Below the pieces are notes generated by a model. That model did not search any database and was not told the DNA's origin. It saw nothing but the letters and a program-made list of their open reading frames with translations. Both the position numbers and the translations under genes were made by a program. Of a DNA stretch of 64,000 nucleotides, positions 10,156-21,900 are shown piece by piece; position 1 is the first letter of the stretch; the number at the start of each line of letters is the position of its first letter. The stretch spans positions 1 to 64,000 of the IMG/VR virus record IMGVR_UViG_3300030616_000020; one strand, given 5' to 3'. Origin of the DNA: a virus.

Positions 10156-11886
10156 ATGGCAAAGTCAGGAATTCATATAAAGCCTTCTAAAAGAGGAACT
10201 TTTACTGCTGCTGCTAAAAGACATGGCAAAAGTGTTCAGGGCTTTGCTAGTCAGGTTCTAGCCAATAAAGGAAATTATAGTCCTGCTATGGTTAAGAAAG
10301 CTAACTTCGCTCGTAATGCTTCCAAGTGGAAAAAAGAATTTGGAGGTTTTATTGACAATCAGCTTGGAGCAGAACTTATAGATACTCCTGTTGGAATGTT
10401 TCAATATGGTGGAGAACTTCCTTCAAAAGGAAAGGCTACTCAAGGTGGACTTGCTGCTAAAGCTAAACAACTTACTCCAAAAGATTATAACGAAGATGCG
10501 CTTAGACTTGGTATTGATGTAGAATATGAACATACCAATAATAAAGCACTTGCAATGAAGATCGCTATGGATCATTTGCAAGAGGACCCAAATTATTACA
10601 CTCAACTTCCTGATCCTGATAAAGCTGCACAGCAAGGTGCTGCTATGGAGGCTTTGGGAATGAAAAGAATGGGAGGAAATCTACCTGTATATAAGTGTGG
10701 TGGTAGAATGCGTGAGGATGGTGGAATGCTACCTATGTATCAGTGGGGTGGAACTTTTGGAAAAGGATCAAACGCAGTAAATCTCAATACCTCAATGCTT
10801 GCTGAGAGACACGAAGACCTTAAAAATCTCAAGTATCTCGATCTTCCTGACACTGATTGGGGAAGCCTTGCAATGAATATAGGTGGTGCTGCTCTTAGTG
10901 CATACGGTGGAGCAGGTGGAACTTTCGGAGGAAGGATTGGAGAAGGAGCGTCAGGAGCATTTGCAAACATTGGTTCTTCAGATATCGCAGGTTTGGGAAG
11001 TGCTATGATGGGAGCAGGAGCAAAAGGACTTGCAGGTGCTAACGTTGTAGGTGGACCTAGTACTCTTGATTATGCAATTACTTCAGGTGCTTTATCAGGT
11101 ATGGTCGGTGGTCAGCAACTCAGTAATCAATCAGGTATTGGTTATGGTGATGGAAAGGTAACTCTTCAGGACTATCTGAAGATGAAGAAGATGAAAGAGT
11201 TAGAAGAACAAGGTCAACTTGAAGATGGAGGACAGATTCCGCAAGAATCACCTTGGATAAACATCAGTAGTCAAGAAGATTACGACAGTTTATTTGGACA
11301 GATGATAGATGAGGAGAAAGAAGGATATCTTCCTGTCTATCAAGAAGGTGGACAATTACTTGGTTATCTTCCTGAATACGGTTTTGGATCATGGCTCGGA
11401 GACAATGCGGGAAAAATTCTTAAAGGAGTAGGTGGAGTTGTCTCAGTTATTCCGGGATTTGGACAGATTGCTGGACCTATTCTTATCGGTGCAGGAGCAG
11501 CTACAGATGCAATTGTAGGTCATGTTCGTAAAAAGAGGGCTGAAGAAGAACTCGAAACTGCTGAACAAAGAGAAGAAAAAATGGCAGGTATGCGTGATGA
11601 TGCAGAAAGATATCGTGCTGACTTTGATGCAAGTAAAAATATTTCTTACGGAGCTACATTTGAGATGGGAGGAGGATTGATGGAACAGATGTCTAGAAGC
11701 ATTCAGGCTCCTATGATTACAGAATACAGCTCTGGATCGAACAGTCATCAGGAAGGAGTAGGTGGAGTTCCTGTAGACGCTAAAGGAAATCCTGCAACAG
11801 TTAGTAGACAGTCTGCTGTAGGTCTTACTGAAAGAGGTGAGGTTACATGGAACGGATATGTATTTAGTGACAAGTTAACAACATAG
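10156..11886 (+). CDS. Internal virion (cargo-like) protein with LPxYxxGG repeats
   Basis: Codes for 576 residues. The N terminus MAKSGIHIKPSKRGTFTAAAKRHG is basic and typical of a crAss-like internal or tail protein encoded just before the virion RNA polymerase. The centre and C terminus alternate glycine/alanine-rich hydrophobic stretches (about residues 235-320 and 410-455) with coiled charged segments. A short motif LP(V/M/E)Y-x-x-G(G) occurs at residues 176-183, 192-199, 392-399 and 405-412. The protein is probably packed in the capsid or tail and ejected with the DNA; that role comes from family knowledge. It stops with TAG 3 bp before the next ATG. Confidence 0.65.
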   Translation: MAKSGIHIKPSKRGTFTAAAKRHGKSVQGFASQVLANKGNYSPAMVKKANFARNASKWKKEFGGFIDNQLGAELIDTPVGMFQYGGELPSKGKATQGGLAAKAKQLTPKDYNEDALRLGIDVEYEHTNNKALAMKIAMDHLQEDPNYYTQLPDPDKAAQQGAAMEALGMKRMGGNLPVYKCGGRMREDGGMLPMYQWGGTFGKGSNAVNLNTSMLAERHEDLKNLKYLDLPDTDWGSLAMNIGGAALSAYGGAGGTFGGRIGEGASGAFANIGSSDIAGLGSAMMGAGAKGLAGANVVGGPSTLDYAITSGALSGMVGGQQLSNQSGIGYGDGKVTLQDYLKMKKMKELEEQGQLEDGGQIPQESPWINISSQEDYDSLFGQMIDEEKEGYLPVYQEGGQLLGYLPEYGFGSWLGDNAGKILKGVGGVVSVIPGFGQIAGPILIGAGAATDAIVGHVRKKRAEEELETAEQREEKMAGMRDDAERYRADFDASKNISYGATFEMGGGLMEQMSRSIQAPMITEYSSGSNSHQEGVGGVPVDAKGNPATVSRQSAVGLTERGEVTWNGYVFSDKLTT

Positions 11887-11889
11887 ATC

Positions 11890-13881
11890 ATGGCTAAAAA
11901 ACAGACATACGCTGATCGTGCAAAGGCTATTATGAATAAATACAAGCCTCGTCTTGGAGAAAAGTTTGACAAGGGAGACACACTCGCTTTGGAAGCTATG
12001 AACCAAGAGCTTACTGCTTTACAACAAGAACAGGAGCAAGCACGACTTGCTGAACAGGAAGCTGAAGCAGCTTTCCAAGATGAAGCAGTTCAGACTTTTC
12101 AGAACGGTGGTAAACTGACCAAAAAGCAAAAGAGTACTCTTTCAGTTCTTCTTGCCAATAAAAATACTCCGTTTGTTCAGAATATGCTTTCAGGAGTTGA
12201 TCAACGAATGGATGTAGGAACAAATGAACTTGGTCAACCTGCTGTCTTTCCTCGAAGATTTCCCGGTAGTGAGGAACCGAAGATGCAGAATCAAAGTATG
12301 CTTAGAGCCAGAGGACAAGAACCTGCTAATTATATTCCTTTCGGGGATATGAAATCAGCTCGTAAATTTAAAAGAAACGTTCCTAGAGTTCTTAATAAAC
12401 TTGAAGATCAACCTATCTTCGGTAAAGGTGGTTATGTATACGCTAACGGTGGTGGTCTTTTTACTCCTAAAGGTGGTCAGAATTTTTCAGAGCTTCCTGA
12501 CAGATTTGGTGAAACAACTACAGCTATGGCTCTGTCTAGAGAAACACCTTTTATTAGTAGTTTAACTGAAGGTCAGCGTGTTCCGTTAGCAAGAGGAGTA
12601 TTTAATACACAAGATGTTGTGTATCCTGCAAACCTTAGTCTTGAAGAAGCAGCTATGAATAGGAACTTTGTTCCTTTTGGAACTGAGAAATCTGCTCGTA
12701 AGTTTGTTCGTCAAGCACCTAGAGTTGCTGACAGAGTTGGCACAAAAAGATTTTCTGGTAGTGAGCGTCCTAATTTTTACGGTGGCGCACCGGTATCAGG
12801 ACCGTCAAATGTAAATCTACAAATGGCAGGTCCTATGGGTTATGCTATGGGTGGATTACTTCCCATGTATCAAGATGGTGGTGAAACATGGAATTTTAAT
12901 ACAGGACAAGGAGTTTTTAATGCTCCTCAACTTACTCCTTCACTTAATTATTTTGATCCTGCCACAGGCTCATATTCTCGTATTCCTGCTGGACAACAGC
13001 AACCGGGAGGTGGAGTAAGTTTTCAAGATAGAAATTTAATGGCTGCAAATAGAGATTTTCTTGGTCTTGCAGCAGCTAACACATCTCCTGTCAATCTTGA
13101 TTATACAGTACCTACTTCACTCGGAGGATATCAAGCACAAATGGGTGGAATTACTCCTGCTACAACTCCTCCCCCTGTTACTGGTGGTAACACGGATGAA
13201 CTGTTCAGATTTCGTGCGCCTTGGTGGGGAGCAGCAGCTACAGGAGTTGGAGCATTGCTTGCTAACAGACAACTAGATATTCCTGGTGGTATGGAAGGAG
13301 TAGAAGATGTCAGAGGACAAGAAGTAATGCCTCGTCTTGTTGATTATAGTAGAGGTCGTGAACAGACAATGCGTGAACGTGATTTAGCTCAGGGTATGGT
13401 TCGTCGTGCTGCTAAAGCAAGAGGAAGTCAACAAGGTGTAACTCAAAGCACTATTGCAGGAGCTACTGCCACTCAAAGAGGAGCAGGTGAAGCATTTAAC
13501 AAAAGTCTGGAAGGTGAAGCGAATGAGAATGCTCGGATCAGAAATCAGGCTGCTCAGTTCAATGCAATGCAGAGGGCAAGAGCTGGTGAAACAAATCTCA
13601 GAAATGCAATGCTGAGAAGTCAGTATGAACGTGAGAATGCTCTTATCAATGCTCAACGTAGAGATCAACAGATTTCTGGTGTACTCGGTGCTGTCACTGG
13701 TTACGGAAGAGACTTAATGGCTGCTGACAGAGATACTGGAATGCTACATTTGGCAACACCTGATAACTATAGAATGTTAGCAAGTCCGGATCAAAATACC
13801 TTGTTTAGAAGGAGATTTGGACTAAGTGATATTCCTTACAGGCAGTTTGTAGATACAGGTGATAAATTGCAAGACAAATAA
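11890..13881 (+). CDS. Internal virion (cargo-like) protein with duplicated SARKF segment
   Basis: Codes for 663 residues. The N-terminal 75 residues form a Glu/Gln-rich coiled coil. A segment 'N-(Y/F)-(I/V)-P-F-G...KSARKF.R..PRV' appears twice, starting near residues 147 and 259, so the middle arose by duplication. The motif LPMYQDGG (324-331) matches the repeat of the preceding protein, linking both to one assembly. A hydrophobic segment (WWGAAATGVGALLANRQ) and an Arg/Gln-rich helical C terminus follow. The likely role is an ejected internal protein. No enzyme motif is visible. Confidence 0.6.
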   Translation: MAKKQTYADRAKAIMNKYKPRLGEKFDKGDTLALEAMNQELTALQQEQEQARLAEQEAEAAFQDEAVQTFQNGGKLTKKQKSTLSVLLANKNTPFVQNMLSGVDQRMDVGTNELGQPAVFPRRFPGSEEPKMQNQSMLRARGQEPANYIPFGDMKSARKFKRNVPRVLNKLEDQPIFGKGGYVYANGGGLFTPKGGQNFSELPDRFGETTTAMALSRETPFISSLTEGQRVPLARGVFNTQDVVYPANLSLEEAAMNRNFVPFGTEKSARKFVRQAPRVADRVGTKRFSGSERPNFYGGAPVSGPSNVNLQMAGPMGYAMGGLLPMYQDGGETWNFNTGQGVFNAPQLTPSLNYFDPATGSYSRIPAGQQQPGGGVSFQDRNLMAANRDFLGLAAANTSPVNLDYTVPTSLGGYQAQMGGITPATTPPPVTGGNTDELFRFRAPWWGAAATGVGALLANRQLDIPGGMEGVEDVRGQEVMPRLVDYSRGREQTMRERDLAQGMVRRAAKARGSQQGVTQSTIAGATATQRGAGEAFNKSLEGEANENARIRNQAAQFNAMQRARAGETNLRNAMLRSQYERENALINAQRRDQQISGVLGAVTGYGRDLMAADRDTGMLHLATPDNYRMLASPDQNTLFRRRFGLSDIPYRQFVDTGDKLQDK

Positions 13882-13892
13882 AATATAAGATC

Positions 13893-15986
13893 ATGGCTAA
13901 CGGATACGGGGTTCGTCCAAGAGGATATGATGGATACGGTGGAGGATACCGTTCTACTTATCAATATAGACCGCAACAATCTGCTGCTGTTCAATATCAA
14001 TCATTTTATGATCCTGTTCCTGTAGATTTTCTTACTCAGAATATGGCACAGCATCAGCAAAGATACGATCAGGCTTTTGCAGGTGCATTAGCTGCTAAAG
14101 AAGCTGCTCTCCAAGAAGAAATTGCACTTGACGATCAAATCTACCGTAATGAATTGATAGGCAAGTCTATGCAAGATATGGACAAAGTTGCTCAAGAAAA
14201 GTATGGTGGTGACTATGGTCGTGCTGCAAAAGAAATAGCACGTAAGGTTACAGAACTTCGTTCTGATCCTTTCTGGCAAAGTTCTAAGTATCTTAAAGAA
14301 CAGCAGGTGGCACAGCAAAAATTTATGCTTGAGAATCCTAACGCACATCTTTACACAGATGTCTCAAAGATCGGAGCAGCAAATGTTGATCCTGAAACCG
14401 GAGAGTTCTTAGGAATTAGAAGTCCTGAAGAACTTACTTTTGAAGCTCAGAAGAAAGGTGATTGGCAGAAAAGTGTTGAAATGCAATTCGCTGACATCAA
14501 TCCGGATACTATTGCTCAAACTCTCGCTGATATTGGCATCGAAGGTTATAAAGGGATTAAACATATCAGACAAATCAAACCGGAAGACCTCGATACTCTT
14601 TTGAGAGAAAGACCTCAAATGGTTATGGCCTTCATGGAAAACAACCCTGATTTTGTTAATTCTAAGAGTCGTCTTGAGGGACTTACTTCAGATGAAATTT
14701 TCAATGAAGCTAAGAATTATATCATCGGTAATATCTCTGACAAGCCTTTCCGTGAAGAGAAACTTCAAGCTGTTAAAGATTGGGTTCTCGAAGATGAGAT
14801 GGCAAGAGCAAGAGCAGGAAACCCTGCTGACGGTATTGTTTTAGGTAATGCAAGTGAGTTTGTAGAACTCATGGTTACTAATCCTAATAAGGTTGCAAGG
14901 AATCTTAAGCAGACTAAGAGTGAGCTTAATAAAATGGCTGATGGTCCTCAAAAGAAAGCTTTACAAGCACAGTATGATAGAGATGTTGCAAACCGTGAGT
15001 TCTTGATTAACAGTGTACAAACATCTCCTTATGCTGTTGATTTTGATAGTTATTATGAAGATTATTCAAAATTTGTAGATGAAGGTCGTGCTGCTGAAGG
15101 ACATAAGAAACTTTCACGAGAAGAATTTGAAGATGAGGTATTTAATTCTGTAAGAGAAGGAAGAGAATCCGGTACTATAAAAGGTAAAGGAAGTTATCAA
15201 ACTCCTTACGGTGGTGGAAATATATCAGACAATTCTATGCAACAAGCAAGTCTTGCTCTGATAAAAGGTTTGAAAAAACTTACCGATGATGGTAAAATAT
15301 CAGTTAATGTAAATGTTCTTGGTGGAGAAACCGGAAGACAAGATGTTGATACTCATGTAGGTAGAATGAATAATGAGCTTACAGACTTCTGGAAAAGAAG
15401 TAACACTAGCTTTAGCGTTCCATACAGTGACATGCAAATAGGTGATATTCTTGAGAACGATAAGCGTTATAACGGTAAGAAAAGAAATACTCTACCAAGA
15501 GACCCAACCAAAGATCAGGTTCTTATTACTGACGGTACAATGGCAGCAAAGCCTGTATATCAGCTTAATCTTTATGATGAGAATGGTAAGCATCTCGGCT
15601 CTGAATTTATAAATCCGGATAACCCAACTATTGCAATGGGAAATGCAATGAACTCAGCTACAGAGATGCTTTCTAGTGGTGATCCCGTTAAGCAGAAGAT
15701 TGGTATCAACATGTTGAATAATCATGTCTTCGGACCTGCTATTCAAGCTGCTGAGATACATAAAAATCCCCAAGGTGGATTTGGTGTCGCATTTGCAGGA
15801 AGTGAGATTAAGTATGAAAGAGTTCCCGGTCAGGTAGATGCTGGATATAATCTCTATATCGAAGGTCCTAACGGAGAAAAAGATTACTTTGAGGATGAAA
15901 ATGGTAACATTTACAACCCAAAAACTGAAAGAGAAATTCAGCAAATACTTATAGGTGCTACTCTAGCAGAGCAACAAAATCCTTAA
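13893..15986 (+). CDS. Internal virion (cargo-like) protein, largely helical
   Basis: Codes for 697 residues. A Gly/Tyr-rich N terminus (GYGVRPRGYDGYGGGYRS) leads into long charged helices (about residues 45-420), then a beta-containing C-terminal domain with 'DENGKHLGSEFINPDNP' and 'DAGYNLYIEGPNGEKDYFED'. It sits 2 bp from the giant polymerase gene and shares the style of the two preceding genes, so I infer a third protein of the internal core ejected with the genome. No catalytic residues were recognised. Confidence 0.6.
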   Translation: MANGYGVRPRGYDGYGGGYRSTYQYRPQQSAAVQYQSFYDPVPVDFLTQNMAQHQQRYDQAFAGALAAKEAALQEEIALDDQIYRNELIGKSMQDMDKVAQEKYGGDYGRAAKEIARKVTELRSDPFWQSSKYLKEQQVAQQKFMLENPNAHLYTDVSKIGAANVDPETGEFLGIRSPEELTFEAQKKGDWQKSVEMQFADINPDTIAQTLADIGIEGYKGIKHIRQIKPEDLDTLLRERPQMVMAFMENNPDFVNSKSRLEGLTSDEIFNEAKNYIIGNISDKPFREEKLQAVKDWVLEDEMARARAGNPADGIVLGNASEFVELMVTNPNKVARNLKQTKSELNKMADGPQKKALQAQYDRDVANREFLINSVQTSPYAVDFDSYYEDYSKFVDEGRAAEGHKKLSREEFEDEVFNSVREGRESGTIKGKGSYQTPYGGGNISDNSMQQASLALIKGLKKLTDDGKISVNVNVLGGETGRQDVDTHVGRMNNELTDFWKRSNTSFSVPYSDMQIGDILENDKRYNGKKRNTLPRDPTKDQVLITDGTMAAKPVYQLNLYDENGKHLGSEFINPDNPTIAMGNAMNSATEMLSSGDPVKQKIGINMLNNHVFGPAIQAAEIHKNPQGGFGVAFAGSEIKYERVPGQVDAGYNLYIEGPNGEKDYFEDENGNIYNPKTEREIQQILIGATLAEQQNP

Positions 15987-15988
15987 CT

Positions 15989-18900
15989 ATGCCTATTATA
16001 CCAATTTATAATCAGGAACAAGGGGGTATTGATCCTGCCACTGGACTTACGCCTACTTCTAGAACCAGAAGAAAACCTGTAATACCAACTAACCTTGTTA
16101 TGCCTGTACCGGAAGGACAGGAAAGTACGGCACTAGGTTATGGTGCTAGTGAGTATGAGAAGTATGTTCCCGGTGGTTCTGTGTTTATCAATGAAGGACT
16201 TCAAGATGCTAGAGCGCACGGTCAAGCTACTCTTGAAAAGTGGGGAAGAGGTATAACTAAATTTGCAGGTAAGACCGGTACTGCTGTTCTTGGTGGTACT
16301 GTTGGTGCTATTGTTGGGATTCCAGCAGCGATTGCAGATGGTTCATTCAACTCTATGTACGACAATACTTTTCAAGGTTGGATGGATCAGTTGAATGAAG
16401 GAATGGATAAACATCTTGCAAACTATTATACTAAAGAGGAACAAGAAGCAGGATTTTTAGAAAGTCTTGGATCAGCAAACTTTTGGGCGAATGATGTTCT
16501 TGGCGGTCTTTCTTTTACCGCAGGTGCAGTACTTAGTGAGATGGTATGGTCAGCTACAGGTGCAGGAATAGCAGGTGCGCCAGCTCGTCTTGCAAGGGCT
16601 GGAAGGTATATGAAGAATATCGACAAAGGGGTAGATGCTATAAAACAAATCAAAAATGTTTCAAGAGTTACAAAAGTTGGTGATGTTGGTCGTGTAGCTC
16701 GTCAAATGTATACTGGTGCAGGATATGAAGCAGGTGTTGAAGCTCGTCATCATAAGAAAGAGCTTATGGACAAGCTTATGGAAGAGTGGAGAGCTAATAA
16801 TCCCGGTAAAGAACCTTCGACAGAAGACATTATTCGCATGAATGATATGGCAACTACTTCTGCAAATGGAGTGTTTGCTGCAAACGGATTTATTGTTGGA
16901 ATGTCTAATATGATTGCGCTTCCAAGAATTTTTGGTCCCGGAATCAACAGTCAAATTAAAGGATTTTCCCGAATTTCAAAGCAGTTAGAAGATGTCGGAG
17001 ATGCTTGGAAAGTAGCATTTACACCTGCTTACAAGGATGCTTCTACTCTTGCAAAGATTGCTAGTGCATCTTATGTAACGCTCAAGAATCCTTTTGTTGA
17101 AGGTGTGTGGGAAGAAGGTATGCAGGGTGTTGCTAACAATACTATGCTTGATTATACCACAAAGAAATATAATCCTAATGCAAGTAATTCTGTAGCAAAT
17201 CTTGCTGAATCTTTTGGTGAAGGTCTTGCAGAAACTTATGGTGGAAAAGAAGGTTGGAAAGAGATCGGGATTGGTATGATCATAGGTAGTATTGGATCGC
17301 CTAATTTGAGAGCATTTAAACGTGATCGAGAAACAGGAAGGATTATAAAACAGGCTGATCAACCGGGATGGACAGGTGGTATTCCGGGAGAAATTCAAGA
17401 GAGGAGAAAAAGGAGAGAAGAAGCTGAGACCCGTGCAACAGCAGCTAATAATGCTACAAAGGACATCTTGTTTGATTATACTGAACAGTATGTTAAAGAT
17501 AATCCTGAAGCTGTCGCTGCATCCAGAAAGGCAACTGAACATCTTATTCGTCAAGCTTACTTAAACGAAGAGATGGATAAGGCCATTGCCGAAGAAAACA
17601 CACATGAGGCAAAAAATGTTGAATCTGATATGATTCATAGTTATATCATGTCTCGCATCGACGCTGGATATGGTTACGCTCTCAAAGACGAGTTTTCAAA
17701 GATGGTGGAGGATATGTCTGATGAAGAATTTGCTCAAGTTTTTGAATATGAAAGTTTACCTGAATCTGAAGTAGCAAAACGCAAAGCAGATACTCTTGAG
17801 AAATTTAATGAAAGAGTTGAACAGACTCAAAAGATTGTAAATCTTGTTGATAATGTATATCGTGCAGACCTTACTGTTCCTGAGAATAGAGATATTCGTG
17901 AATCTTTAATCTATGCTGGTGGTACTATTATAGATGTAGAAGCAAGAGAACAACAGCTTGCCAATGAAATCTCAGAGGCTACTGAAAACGAAGTTACTTA
18001 CGATAGAGAGCAAAGAGGAGAACAGTATAAGGAAACGTTTCGTAAAGAGGTTATGGACGCTATCAAAGATCGTCCTGATGCTGAGAAAAATGAAGTAAAG
18101 AAAAAGATTAATGATTTAGAGAAGCTTCAAAGGCGCAGGGAACTTTTCCTCGAACAGTATAATCATCTGTTTACTGCGAAGGGACAGAAAGAATATGCTG
18201 ATATTCTTAATGGTACTAGAGAAAAACAAGACCAAGCTTACTATGATGAAGTCGGTAAATATTTTGAAGGAACTGTTACTATAGTTGATGGCAATACAGG
18301 GAAACAGTATAAGAAATGGGATAAGTCTGATGGTACTTCGATTATCGAAGAGATTGATCCTGAAAATCCTGATCAGACTCTTAAAGACACTCAAGAAGTT
18401 GTCAATGTCAAATCCAGAGAATTTATTGAACGTTTCGTTCTTATTGAACCTGCAAAACCCGGAGAGAGAACTTTAGATGAAGATGAGTCTAAGAGGCTTA
18501 TAAAGAGACTTAACGAGTTTAAGGACCCTGATGAACTTGCAGATTTTATCAATAATGAGATTAAACCTTTAAACCTTGCTAACATTGATCTTGTCAAGCG
18601 TGAAGCAGCTAAAATGTGGAAGAAGCTGACTGACAAGAAAATGGATACCGATGATGCTGTTCCTGTCAGGTATGTTGACAAAAAATATATTCATAAGGAT
18701 TCCAAGAAAACTGTCATTGTAACCAAGGACAATGAGAAAGAGGATACTTATTATATCCACGATGTTGTAAACGGTAAGAAATCCAAAGGTCGTCAAATTA
18801 CTACCAACTTAGCTAACCTTAACGAGAACTATATTTTTAAGGGAGCATGGACTGATTATACCAATCGTCTTGACAGAATAGAGAACCTTGAGAATATTAT

Positions 18901-21900
18901 TGAATCAAAGCAAGCTCTCCTAGATAAAGAAAGAAAAGAAGGAAAGAGTTATCGTAAGCGTCTTAAAGACCTTAAGGCTGAGTACGACATGTATATGAAG
19001 AAACTCCTGCAACGTAAAGGAGATGGTCGTGCTACGAAGAAAACTATTTCTGAAACTCAGACTCTTATTGATCAAACTGTAGAGTTGATCAATGAAGTTC
19101 AGGATAAGATTGATGCTTCTGTACAAGCTCAGATTAAATTAAAGCAGGATCAGAATTTTTATGTACAGCGTTTAGCTGAAGAGGATGCTAATACTGAGAG
19201 TCTTAACCAAGCTATAAATGCAGTCGAAGATGAGATTCGTGAGAATGAAGAAATCATAGGTGCTTGGCAGAAAGTTGTTAACGAGCTTAAGAACTTGATG
19301 AATAAGCTCCTCAGGATGTTCAATGTTTCTAAGATGTGGACTCCTGATGCTGTTTCAAAGAAACTTACAGAATATCGTCATGCTGTAGAACGTGAGATTC
19401 AGAATGCACTAAAACCACCGGGAGAACGAGTGCAGCTAGGTGCTGCTATTAAAGCTCTAAGAGATAATGAGGATGTTATCAAACGGAGAGTTTCTGCAAA
19501 AAAAGGTGCAATTCAACGTGAGATCAATCGTGGTGTAGAAGCAGAAGGAGAATATTGGGTTGCTCGTGGTAAGATGGAAAGTGCTGAGAATCAGATCACT
19601 TTATTTGAACAAGCTAACGATCAGCTTTTTGAAAAACTCGATTTGCTCGAACAGGAACAAAACGCTCTGGATGAACTATACCAACGAAGGAAGAGAACTG
19701 TAGAAGGTGTTATTAATCATCCTCAGGTAAAAGAAGAAAGTAGAGCTGAGAATGAGATCGAGCAGGTCTATCAGGATAAGAATATTGATCCTCCTTCTGA
19801 AAGTACTACCAACAAAGAAGAGAGCAAGACTCTTTGGGAAAGTGCAAAACGTAAGCTTGAACATGTGTTCTCCGGTCTTACTGGAAAACATACTGATCGA
19901 GAAGGAAATTTAACTCAAGATGTTAATCAAAGAAGGTATTATCGTTGGACAAGCAAGACTGATATTAAAGGTGGAGATTACTATGTTAAGATAATCAAAG
20001 CTTTTGATGAAGATGAAGCTAAGATTATAGAAGCAGGTTATAACTTTAAAGAAGCTCTTGTTGCTGTTGTTGTTGACAAAGACGGTAATTATATAACTGA
20101 ACAAGGAGTCATCAATAAGAATGAAGCTACTCCTAGTTCTATTAGAAATCTTGGTATCTGGACATCTTTTCCACTTCCTACTTACAGTACAAACGAATTT
20201 GAGAAAACATTTCGTAAGAAGCATGAGACTAAAGAAGAAGAGATAGCTTATGAACAGAAAAAACAAAATCTGATTACTGCTCATAAGGCTCTTAGAGAAA
20301 AGATTACAGATCATTTGGAGAATGACAGAGAAGTTATTTTTCAACTTGTGGATAAAGCAGCAGGTATTCCTAACGAAGATTTGCCAACTGAGGAAGGACA
20401 TGATCCGGATCATATTCTAATTAGAGATTCTTTTGGTCACGATAACGTAACTCTACAGGTACAGACACTTCCTTCAATGTCTATAGGAGGAACTGTAATT
20501 ACCACTTCTAAGCTAGGTCATACTTTTGTTAAGGATAACGAAACAGGAAATGTTCTCGAAACACGTTCACGAAGACTGAACGATCAGGAAATAGATGTAG
20601 TTGTAAAACTGTTTCAACTTCTTGCAAAGAATAGTACCATTGATCAAAGTGGTATGATCCATTCAGATAATGCAACTGTTCTTAAAACCTCGAACGGAAC
20701 TGTTATCTACAAAAATATGTTTGAGTATCTGAGTCCTTATCTGTATTGGACCGGAGATAATTTTACCAAAGACAGTAACGGTGAGATTGTAGATGTCAAT
20801 GAGAATCCGAATACTCTCTTCCATTTTCTTAGAAGACATGAGGGAGTTAGTGTAGCAGGTGGTTATCTTCAATTGGGACGCAAAGCATATCAGCTTTTTG
20901 TCAAAGATGGAGACAATGTACTTCTGAATGAAGCACTTGTGAATCAACAGGGAGAGGGAGCATTGGTAGACTTTCTCAGAAGCAAATATATCAATGTAAG
21001 TTCTCCACTACTTATAGCAAATGAAAGCTTTGAAGAAATCGTTGATGTAAATGAAGATGGTACAATTGTAACAAGACCTCACGACAGTTATCAAGAATAT
21101 CTGATGGACAATGTTCTTGGAGTATCTGTACCACCTGTTACTACAGAGACTTTCCGTGATGAAGATGGAAATGAGGTTGAAGAAGAAGTTCCTCAAATGC
21201 TTAACCAGTATGCAATCTATAAAGCTACTGACGATTTTGTATCTGAGGAAACTACTGTTCCACGTAGAGAAATGCCTTCTACTACGTATGATAACTGGAA
21301 AAATTTAAAACCGGGAGATCGTATTAACATTGATGTTGTACAGGAAGGAACTAACAACACTCTTAGATCAGCAGTTCTTGAAATGCAGGATGATACGAGC
21401 TTCATCATTATCGAAGGTGAGATTCACGAAGACATGGTTAACAATATGTCTAGAATTATTAATAGTGAAGCTCCATCAAAACAGTTTGCTATACTCAATA
21501 GTGGTCTTAAGAAAGTAAGTAATGCTCAAGTTGCTATTTCTGATGTAGTTCAACCTACTGTTAAACCTGCTCCTGAAGTTAAGACTGAAGAGACTGCACC
21601 AAAAGAAGGCAGAAAGCCACGTAGATTGAGCAATAAGAAGGGTTCTAACCGTAAACTATACAGGAGTCCCACTGCGGATGAAAGAGGTGTAGAACAGCTA
21701 GAAGAAGCTGAGAAATGGTTTAAAGAACGATTTCCGAATGTTGATTTTGAAACTGTTCGACATCTTATTGATGGTAAACATCATGGACAGTTACGTGATG
21801 CTGCTGTATACATCTATGAAAATGCTGAAGTAGGTACAACTTATCATGAAGCATTTCACGTAGTAACTCAGATGTTCTTGAATCGTGCAGAACGTAGAGC

